From contig CANPBV010000047.1 in NCBI GenBank assembly GCA_947572405.1, positions 1 to 11,998 of the forward strand: DNA of 11,998 nucleotides, in the 5' to 3' direction. The notes under the pieces were generated by a model. The model did no database searches, was not told the DNA's origin, and worked only from the letters and a program-made list of their open reading frames with translations. The translations under genes and the position numbers were made by a program. The stretch's first letter is position 1; each line of letters begins with the position of its first letter. The DNA is from an uncultured Mycoplasmatota bacterium (GTDB lineage: Bacteria; Bacillota_I; Bacilli_A; RF39; UBA660). Positions 6,996 to 11,998 of this stretch are shown piece after piece.

Positions 6996-7511
6996 TTATT
7001 TATTACGTTTTATAAAAAATATACCTAATATTGAAGTAATTACTATAATTATAATTGGTGCGAATTTAAAGAATACCCACTCAAACGAATGCCATAATGT
7101 TCCAATAATAGACCATTCAGGGTCACTATAATCCCACGATTGATATGGACTACCTAATACAGCCAATAATATGAAAAGTAAGATAACACAAGCATCCAGA
7201 ATTATTAAAAAATGAATTATTCTTTTTCTTTTTTGTTTTTGTTTTATAGATAGTTGTTCATTTATAACTTCTAATTTTTCTGATATTACTTTTATATCAT
7301 TTTTTTCTTTTTCTTCGATATTTTCGCCTAATATTATACTAACTGGGGTTTCAAAGACTTCCGATATAGAGATAAGCATTTCAGCATCTGGGACAGATAA
7401 TCCTGACTCCCATTTTGAGATCGTTTGTCTGACAACATTCAATTTGAGGCTTAATTCTTCCTGTGAAAGACCTTTATTTTTTCTTAAGATTTTTAAATTA
7501 TCTTTTAACAT
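6996..7511 (-). CDS. XRE-family transcriptional regulator with C-terminal membrane helices
   Basis: The N-terminal 60 residues form a classic Cro/C1-type helix-turn-helix: LKILRKNKGLSQEELSLKLN at 6-25 and the recognition helix VVRQTISKWESGLSVPD at 26-42. A charged, coiled-coil-like linker (about 65-97, rich in E and K) leads to two membrane helices at about 98-120 and 147-167, with a Trp-rich loop between them (SWDYSDPEW, 125-133). The regulator is therefore expected to be tethered to the inner face of the membrane. The ATG at 7509-7511 has AAGGAG 10 bases upstream. A promoter (7583-7611) with two nearby palindromes precedes the gene, which suggests autoregulation. It heads a unit with the 82-residue membrane protein. 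Its target genes are not known. Confidence 0.9.
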   Translation of the reverse strand: MLKDNLKILRKNKGLSQEELSLKLNVVRQTISKWESGLSVPDAEMLISISEVFETPVSIILGENIEEKEKNDIKVISEKLEVINEQLSIKQKQKRKRIIHFLIILDACVILLFILLAVLGSPYQSWDYSDPEWSIIGTLWHSFEWVFFKFAPIIIIVITSILGIFFIKRNK

Positions 7512-7558
7512 TTTAAACCTTCTCCTTTCAACAAATTAAGTTTATGATAAATTGTCTG

Positions 7559-7571
7559 TTGCTTCAAGCAA
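7559..7571. promoter_or_regulatory. Palindrome in the xre leader, candidate operator
   Basis: TTGCTT and AAGCAA form a perfect inverted repeat around one central base, a few bases downstream of the predicted transcription start of the xre gene. XRE regulators often bind such short palindromes in their own promoter region. The match to this protein is inferred. Confidence 0.35.
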
Positions 7572-7575
7572 TGTA

Positions 7576-7591
7576 TTTTAACATTTTAACA
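7576..7591. repeat. Tandem 8-bp repeat at the xre -10 region
   Basis: The plus strand reads TTTTAACA twice in a row. The second copy contains the -10 box of the xre promoter, so the first copy offers a second, overlapping -10 (TAAAAT on the minus strand) 8 bases further downstream. Confidence 0.5.
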
Positions 7592-7611
7592 AACTGCTGC
7601 CACTCTGGCAA
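7583..7611 (-). promoter_or_regulatory. SigmaA-type promoter of the xre unit, with inverted repeat over the -35
   Basis: The minus strand shows TTGCCA (7606-7611), a 17-base spacer and TAAAAT (7583-7588), preceded by TGT as an extended -10. An inverted repeat TGCCA-N3-TGGCA (7598-7610) overlaps the -35 box and could be an operator. The leader to the start codon is about 65 bases. Confidence 0.65.
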
Positions 7612-7620
7612 TTCACTCAA

Positions 7621-7970
7621 TTATAATTTATTTTCAAACTCGTTAATAATTTCATTTAATTGCTGCTCTTCAAAAGATAAAATTATTTTTCTTGATGTCT
7701 AAATCTAAACCATATTCAAGAAATAATTTTAATATTTCTGGATTCTTTTCACTTTTTCTGCCTAGTGTATGTATGTAAATCTTCCTTTATTATCTTGCCA
7801 ATTTGGATTTTTACCCTTTTCAATTAGTGATTTTATAATTTATGATTAAGTGTAGACACATGTAAATAAGTTGTACCTTCATCATCCCTAAAATCAATAT
7901 TTTTTCAATCACTAATTGTTTTTAATAATTCTGGGTTTTCTTCGTGTCCTATTCTTCCAAAAAAATTCAT
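7621..7970 (-). pseudogene. Decayed ankyrin-repeat protein gene
   Basis: No intact frame exists, but joining pieces from different minus-strand frames gives a convincing ankyrin-type protein. The first frame starts MNFFGRIGHEENPELLK, has an in-frame TGA at 7905-7907 where a Trp would fit, then continues KNIDFRDDEGTTYLHVSTL. After a frameshift near 7830-7845 comes IKSLIEKGKNPNWQDNKG. After another near 7765-7780, at a repeated GTAT tract, comes NPEILKLFLEYGLDLDIK. After a third near 7680 comes the tail EEQQLNEIINEFENKL and TAA at 7621. The patterns GxTxLH and IKxLIEKGxNPNxQD are typical ankyrin repeats. It was a small protein of about 115 residues; its function is unknown. Confidence 0.75.
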
Positions 7971-7986
7971 CTCTGCCTAATTTATA

Positions 7987-8268
7987 TTATAGGTTACTTA
8001 ACTTATCTGTAATTTTCTTTGCCCCTGTTCTTACCCCAAAATATTCTGATATTAAACTTTTTCTACAAGTATTATCATTATAATACCCTAATGCTTTTAT
8101 AGAAGATGTTTTACTCTTATCATTATTTCATCTGCTTCTAATAATTGGTCTGGCACCTTTTATATTCCATTTTCCCATCTACTTACTCTTTTATCTGTAA
8201 CTACTAATTTCTTTCTGTGTTATTCCTTTTGTTTTTCCTGATTCAGCAATGCATTTCTAACATCCCAT
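7987..8268 (-). pseudogene. Decayed XRE-like helix-turn-helix gene
   Basis: Minus-strand fragments in different frames recall a Cro/C1-type regulator: ESGKTKGITQKEIS, then VTDKRVSRWENG, which resembles the usual VTDKAVSKWENG recognition helix, then KVPDQLLEADE. Several stops and frameshifts interrupt it. A final open stretch, TSSIKALGYYNDNTCRKSL followed by GVRTGAKKITDKLSNL, ends in TAA at 7987-7989, 17 bases before the ankyrin remnant. It may be the C-terminal part of the same gene. The start near 8268 is a guess. The whole stretch from 8300 to 7621 therefore holds only gene remnants. Confidence 0.5.
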
Positions 8269-8301
8269 AGATGTAGAATAGAAATGCTATCAAAAATAGA
8301 G

Positions 8302-8330
8302 AAAAAAGAGTTATTCTCATAACTCTTTTG
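8302..8330 (-). terminator. Rho-independent terminator of the SPNTG protein gene
   Basis: The arms at 8304-8313 and 8320-8329 (AAAAGAGTTA and its exact complement) pair over 10 bases around a 6-base loop. On the minus strand the stem runs into TTTTTT. It lies 9 bases after the stop codon. Confidence 0.85.
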
Positions 8331-8338
8331 GTTCTTGA

Positions 8339-8899
8339 TTAAGCTTTTACATTTTTATTTTTACGAATTAATATAATCATTAATCCTAATGATAAAAGGG
8401 ATGCTCCTGCTACTGGTAACACATAAGCTACATCTCCAGTATTTGGACTACTTGGTGCTCCTTTTTTCTTGTATTTAATGCATAGTGAATGTGCTACATC
8501 AGATGTATCTGTGCTTAATAAGCTATTTGCATTTGTAATATTTGAAAAAGTATAAACCCCATCAGCAGATGGCTGTACATATTGACGATCTACTAATACA
8601 GTATCAATTTCATACCCTTCGTTTACAGTTACTTGAAATGTTTGAGTACATCCAGGATTTACCTCTACATAAAGTTGTTGCCCACTTTTGATTGTAATAA
8701 TATTACTTGAGCTGCTATCAGCTGGTGTTACTGTACAACTGTTTTTTGTTGTTGTAATTGTACCATAATTAATTCCACTTCCATCTTGTCCATTTATAAC
8801 ATCAATTTTAAAATTTGCTGCACTTGCACTTGCCACCCCAAGCCATAGAGAACAAAATGCAATTGCAAAAAAGCTCATCGTTTTTAAAGTTTTTTTCAT
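8339..8899 (-). CDS. Secreted sortase-anchored surface protein (SPNTG sorting signal)
   Basis: A 186-residue secreted protein. Residues 1-27 form a signal peptide: basic start MKKTLK, hydrophobic core, probable cleavage after ASASA. The mature part (28-148) is beta-rich and resembles the small repeats of Gram-positive surface proteins (GYEIDTVLVD at 95-104, VYTFSNIT at 115-122), with three cysteines (54, 84, 140). The C-terminus is a cell-wall sorting signal: SPNTG at 151-155, a hydrophobic stretch at 157-177, and the basic tail RKNKNVKA. SPNTG fits the (S/P)PxTG motifs accepted by some class B sortases, such as that of Clostridioides difficile, and a class B sortase is encoded just upstream. 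It has its own strong promoter, a good ribosome binding site (AGGGAG, 8 bases from the ATG) and a terminator, so high expression is likely. The ligand or role is unknown. Confidence 0.85.
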   Translation of the reverse strand: MKKTLKTMSFFAIAFCSLWLGVASASAANFKIDVINGQDGSGINYGTITTTKNSCTVTPADSSSSNIITIKSGQQLYVEVNPGCTQTFQVTVNEGYEIDTVLVDRQYVQPSADGVYTFSNITNANSLLSTDTSDVAHSLCIKYKKKGAPSSPNTGDVAYVLPVAGASLLSLGLMIILIRKNKNVKA

Positions 8900-8927
8900 A
8901 AAACACTCTCCCTTATCTTACATTACC

Positions 8928-8956
8928 ATTATCTAACAAATTTTTTATAATGTCAA
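8928..8956 (-). promoter_or_regulatory. Near-consensus sigmaA promoter of the SPNTG protein gene
   Basis: The minus strand has a perfect TTGACA (8951-8956), a 17-base spacer and GATAAT (8928-8933). It is the strongest promoter in the window. It lies between the sortase stop and the substrate gene, so the substrate can be made in excess of the sortase. Confidence 0.85.
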
Positions 8957-8976
8957 TCATAGAATTCGACTTTTTT

Positions 8977-11439
8977 CTAATTTGACACCTCTTTTTCAGG
9001 AACTATGTAGGTCATTACTCTTTTTGCAACAACAGTAAAACGTTCATCTGGTTCTACATCTGTGCAAGTAGAAAGTGTTAAAAGATGATCTTTTGTCCCA
9101 ACTTCTAATTCGCTAGAAAGAATGGTTTTTTTCTTTATTTCATCCAAATATTTTTGGAAAGACTCTTCACTATTAAAGTTAATAATATGTGCCTCTTTGG
9201 AAGAATCAAATTCATAAGCTGCATAAATTTCATATTGGTATGTAGCCTTTGGAGTAATCAGCCATATATATTTATGTTCCTCAAAATAAGATTCTTTTCT
9301 GTATTTTTTTAGAGAACCAAACATGGTATTGTTTCGCATGTTATGACCATATAAAATTGTATTATCAGAACTAAAATCTTGGTTGGCGCGATAATCAACA
9401 AAAATAGAACCACTAACATTTGGCTTTTTATTATACAAATGTTTTAAATAATATTCATTGTCCTCTGCCCTTACAATTGGATAATTGATTTCTGTATCAT
9501 CAATTCTTATCCAAGCAACAATCTCATTATTAATTTTATATAATGGTTCAAAGTCTACCTGCGGTATATCATCATTAATTGGAAATTCTGTTCTATCTGG
9601 ATCTGGTGTAATTATTGATATCGGCTTTTTTTGCCCCACCTGATTCTGTATTTTTCCATAGCTATCAGAAGCGCTCCAATACTGCCAAATAATTCTGCCT
9701 AACAAAAATAGTGAAATTGAAAAAATTAAAATCAAAATACTCAGTACTACCATATAGACTTTTTGATTTACAAGTTTATTCTTTAATACTTTTTTCTGAA
9801 TTGCTTTTGCTTCTTTCATATCTAAAACTTGTGTTAAGTTTAGATAGGTACTTTCATATAGTTCAGGATTACCGATATAGCTAACGGAATGATAAAGCAT
9901 TTTTAAATGATCATTATAAAATTTCCATTGTTCTAAATCTTTGGATAAGTATTTACTAATTTTTTTCTGTTCTACTTCATACATTTTCGTCATATAATCA
10001 TTAAACTTTGAAAGAATCCTCTCTAGTTCACTATGCGTAATGACATGATTTCTAACGCCTCTATTAATTTCTCTTACAAAGTATTCTTGGATCACTTTTT
10101 CAATCAGCCTATCAGTTCTTACCAGTTTGGGCCTATATTCCAGTAACTCAACAAATTCTTCTGACAATCTTGATATTGTTAAAGAAGTATGAAAAATAGC
10201 TTTTTCATAAAAGTTTGCCATTTCCTCACTATCTTCATCTTCAAAAATTAGTTCTAGTTCTAATTCATAGGCTTGTAATAATTCCACAATTTTCTTTTTC
10301 CTTCCATCCAACTGGTATTCCAGTTTCAAAAAAGGACGATTTTGAATAATCTCTGGAGACAATAAAACAGTTTGATCCGTTAAATCCTCTAATGTCAAAA
10401 CAAGATGACTAGAATCACTAGATGGTTTTTCTTCCCGGATTGCTTCTATAATCTGCCTTTCATAATCCTCTATGATTTTTCTATAAAGTGCAGGCGCAAC
10501 TTCTTCAAAAAAGCGAAGACGAGCAATTAAACTTTGGTCAACAATTTCTGTCTCAATGCTCAAATAGGAATAATTTTCATAGAAAAAACTAGAACCTAAA
10601 ATTTCTTTTATCATGTACTGCTTTTTACTTTTAATTTCTTCATATTTATTATGAGCAAAAGACTTATATTTATATCTTTTTTCAAATAAATCAAATAGAT
10701 AGGCAAAATAAAGCATATTTCCTTCTAAACTTGGTTTTATAACACTTTCGTTAATATAAATGTCTGGTCCTTGATAAATAAATGGTTTTTTTTCTTCTAA
10801 TGTTACAATATGAACAGTCTCATTCCAACCTAATTGTCCAAGCAAATCTAAAATTAAAAAACGGAATAATTCAGCATACATTGCAGATGATAAGTCTAAT
10901 TCTTGGTCTTTTTCAAAAATAACATAAAATAAATATCGAAGATAATGATGAGGCATTTTTCTATTTTTATAGATCATTAAATAATTTAATAAATCTTTCA
11001 ATTCGAAGTCATTTAAAATTCTATTTTTTTTCATTTGTTTATGATAAAATCTTCCAACATCATCCGCTGCTTCTTCAAAATGAATGTCTTTCAAGAATTT
11101 TTGAAAAGGTTCAAATTCATTTGGGTATTGTCTGAGTAAGTCTAACAAATTTCTACAAGCTGCATTTTCATAAAATTGAAATGGATTTTCTTTCATTTTT
11201 TCTAAATAAAATTTTGTTAAAATTTTTATTGTAATTGGTAAATAACTAAAATTATTAGTTTTTTTCATGATAAAGACGGTACTATTTAGTAAACGTTCAA
11301 ATTCATTTAAATAGTACTGTTTGCTCATACCATCACTCAAAAAAGAACAATTATCATCTGCATTTAATAATTGCTTGCATAATGCTTCATCATCTAAGAT
11401 ATATACTAATTGTTCTAGTTTAGTTTGCCCCTTTTTCAT
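8977..11439 (-). CDS. Class B sortase fused to a large N-terminal cytoplasmic region
   Basis: The C-terminal part (about 625-810) is a class B sortase, a membrane-bound transpeptidase that cuts a sorting signal and joins the protein to peptidoglycan. The catalytic residues are visible: His699 in YGHNMRNNTMFGSL (697-710), Cys792 in TLSTC (788-792) and probably Arg800 in DERF. One membrane helix lies at 561-582, preceded by a basic stretch (KKVLKNKLVNQK), so residues 1-558 should be cytoplasmic and the sortase outside. Known SrtB proteins are about 220-260 residues, so some 560 residues are extra. That region is mostly helical and charged, with an acidic run ELELELIFEDEDSEE (392-406), and carries no motif I recognise. 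The ATG at 11437-11439 has GGAG 8 bases upstream, overlapping the end of a 59-residue ORF. Its probable substrate is the SPNTG protein directly downstream. Confidence 0.9.
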   Translation of the reverse strand: MKKGQTKLEQLVYILDDEALCKQLLNADDNCSFLSDGMSKQYYLNEFERLLNSTVFIMKKTNNFSYLPITIKILTKFYLEKMKENPFQFYENAACRNLLDLLRQYPNEFEPFQKFLKDIHFEEAADDVGRFYHKQMKKNRILNDFELKDLLNYLMIYKNRKMPHHYLRYLFYVIFEKDQELDLSSAMYAELFRFLILDLLGQLGWNETVHIVTLEEKKPFIYQGPDIYINESVIKPSLEGNMLYFAYLFDLFEKRYKYKSFAHNKYEEIKSKKQYMIKEILGSSFFYENYSYLSIETEIVDQSLIARLRFFEEVAPALYRKIIEDYERQIIEAIREEKPSSDSSHLVLTLEDLTDQTVLLSPEIIQNRPFLKLEYQLDGRKKKIVELLQAYELELELIFEDEDSEEMANFYEKAIFHTSLTISRLSEEFVELLEYRPKLVRTDRLIEKVIQEYFVREINRGVRNHVITHSELERILSKFNDYMTKMYEVEQKKISKYLSKDLEQWKFYNDHLKMLYHSVSYIGNPELYESTYLNLTQVLDMKEAKAIQKKVLKNKLVNQKVYMVVLSILILIFSISLFLLGRIIWQYWSASDSYGKIQNQVGQKKPISIITPDPDRTEFPINDDIPQVDFEPLYKINNEIVAWIRIDDTEINYPIVRAEDNEYYLKHLYNKKPNVSGSIFVDYRANQDFSSDNTILYGHNMRNNTMFGSLKKYRKESYFEEHKYIWLITPKATYQYEIYAAYEFDSSKEAHIINFNSEESFQKYLDEIKKKTILSSELEVGTKDHLLTLSTCTDVEPDERFTVVAKRVMTYIVPEKEVSN

Positions 11440-11444
11440 CCCTT

Positions 11445-11624
11445 TTACTCCGATTTTTCTTCTTTTATAATTTGACTTTGTTTTAAGTAGTGATTTGCTA
11501 AATGGAGAAATTTACTAGCTTCGTTTTCTCGTTTACAAATTAAAGCTTTTTTATATTTTTCAAAATAATAAACCATTTTTTCACGATCTGTTAAATGATG
11601 GCCAAAATAATTTGTTTCTTCCAC
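11445..11624 (-). CDS. 59-residue protein coupled to the sortase fusion
   Basis: The GTG start at 11622-11624 is preceded by AAGGAG with a spacing of about 9 bases. The frame runs 59 codons to TAA at 11445, five bases before the sortase start, whose ribosome binding site overlaps the final codons. The two are therefore likely translated together. The protein is hydrophilic and probably helical (MEETNYFGHHLTDREKM at the start, then KYKKALICKRENEASKFL), with no signal peptide or membrane helix, so it should be cytoplasmic. There it could meet the N-terminal region of the sortase fusion. It is the first gene after the promoter at 11651-11679. I recognise no family. Confidence 0.75.
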   Translation of the reverse strand: MEETNYFGHHLTDREKMVYYFEKYKKALICKRENEASKFLHLANHYLKQSQIIKEEKSE

Positions 11625-11650
11625 TTGCTACCACTCCTTATTCTAAATTC

Positions 11651-11679
11651 ATTTTAACACACAATAAAAAAAAGAACAA
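11651..11679 (-). promoter_or_regulatory. SigmaA-like promoter of the sortase operon
   Basis: The minus strand has TTGTTC (11674-11679), a 17-base spacer and TAAAAT (11651-11656), with TGT as an extended -10. Transcription would start near 11644, only a few bases before the ribosome binding site of the 59-residue ORF, so the leader is very short. The -35 box is a poor match. Confidence 0.6.
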
Positions 11680-11717
11680 GAAAAAGATCTTACTATAGAT
11701 ACTTTTCAGGTATCATT

Positions 11718-11942
11718 TTAAAGTTTCATTTTATTTGCATATTCTGTGATTTGTCTATCAGTTAAGCCAGTTATTTCTTTAATCAACGATAAGTCTATTC
11801 CTTTCTTTAACATAGAAAATGCAATTTCTAATTTCCCAACTATAATACCTTCTCTCTTTCCACGCTTTTCTCCACGCTTTTCTCCTCTTTGTTCTGCATG
11901 ATATTTTATCATTGATGTGGCTTGTTCAAAACTCATTTCCAT
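11718..11942 (-). CDS. C-terminal Rpn/YhgA-like fragment as a separate 74-residue ORF
   Basis: The sequence has the hallmarks of the C-terminal tail of Rpn (YhgA-like) recombination-promoting nucleases, which belong to the PD-(D/E)XK superfamily: a charged Gly-Glu-Lys-Arg run (RGEKRGEKRGKREG, 19-32) followed by MLKKGIDLSLIKEITGLTD (44-62), a small helix-turn-helix-like segment. The nuclease domain is absent. The ATG at 11940-11942 has AGGAGG 8 bases upstream, an excellent ribosome binding site. In the same frame upstream the sequence stays open only to a TAG at 11985-11987. It may be a remnant of a broken rpn gene or a small protein made on its own. Such short C-terminal Rpn products from internal starts (RpnS) are known in Escherichia coli as inhibitors of the full-length nuclease. 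Confidence 0.6.
   Translation of the reverse strand: MEMSFEQATSMIKYHAEQRGEKRGEKRGKREGIIVGKLEIAFSMLKKGIDLSLIKEITGLTDRQITEYANKMKL
11861..11884. repeat. Perfect 12-bp tandem duplication in the Rpn-like tail
   Basis: The plus strand reads CACGCTTTTCTC twice without a gap. It encodes the repeated Gly-Glu-Lys-Arg unit of the linker. This low-complexity linker commonly varies in length in the Rpn family. Confidence 0.8.
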
Positions 11943-11962
11943 GCTCTCTTCCTCCTCGTATA

Positions 11963-11990
11963 ATATAGTTAAGATATTTTTTAACTATAT
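11963..11990. repeat. Perfect 10-bp inverted repeat upstream of the Rpn-like ORF
   Basis: ATATAGTTAA (11963-11972) and TTAACTATAT (11981-11990) are exact reverse complements around an 8-base loop. The repeat is AT-only except for one G/C pair and lacks a T run, so it is not a convincing terminator. It could be an operator or a remnant of a mobile element end. It lies just before the ribosome binding site of the Rpn-like ORF. Confidence 0.5.
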
Positions 11991-11998
11991 TTTCTTTA

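Noticed and set aside
7905..7907. TGA read as Trp (alternative genetic code), since Trp fits this position of the ankyrin gene
   Set aside because: The gene also has frameshifts, TGG is used for Trp in intact genes, and tadB ends with a TGA placed correctly before tadC. The standard code holds.
11698..11714. Hairpin GATAC-N7-GTATC after the Rpn-like ORF as a terminator
   Set aside because: The stem has only 5 pairs and the nearest T run is more than 10 bases further on.
1..11998. CRISPR arrays, tRNA, rRNA or insertion sequences
   Set aside because: No regularly spaced repeats, no cloverleaf-type or rRNA sequence, and no transposase with terminal repeats were seen on either strand.

Overview
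All recognisable genes lie on the minus strand, so transcription runs from right to left. The DNA is strongly AT-rich. It uses A/T-ending codons, good AGGAGG-type ribosome binding sites and sigmaA-like promoters. Together with MurC, a class B sortase and a sortase-anchored protein, this points to a low-GC Bacillota with a Gram-positive wall, perhaps one of the uncultured gut Bacilli or Erysipelotrichales. The lineage is an inference.

Right edge (11998 to about 11700): a 74-residue ORF resembling the C-terminal tail of an Rpn-family (YhgA-like) nuclease, with its own strong ribosome binding site. Next (11679 to 8302) is a cell-surface module. A promoter drives a 59-residue ORF, followed 5 bases later by an 820-residue protein that joins a large, apparently cytoplasmic N-terminal region, one membrane helix and a class B sortase. 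Downstream, under its own near-consensus promoter, is a small secreted protein with an SPNTG sorting signal and a terminator. The sortase probably anchors that protein.

Middle (8268 to 6548): two decayed genes, an XRE-like regulator and an ankyrin-repeat protein. They are followed by an intact unit of a membrane-anchored XRE regulator, an 82-residue two-helix membrane protein and a possible 36-residue ORF, ending in a terminator. The XRE promoter region carries two small palindromes.

Left (6547 to 75): a compact Tad/Flp-type secretion operon read from one promoter. It contains two TadE-like pseudopilins, a TadZ/CpaE-like ATPase, the TadA/CpaF secretion ATPase, a TadB-like membrane protein with two Ig-like domains at its N-terminus, TadC, and then a MurC-type ligase before a terminator. 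A further gene may begin at the left edge. No major Flp pilin and no prepilin peptidase are seen here. The most unusual items are the sortase fusion with its partners, the Ig-TadB fusion that lacks a signal peptide, and murC placed inside a tad operon.
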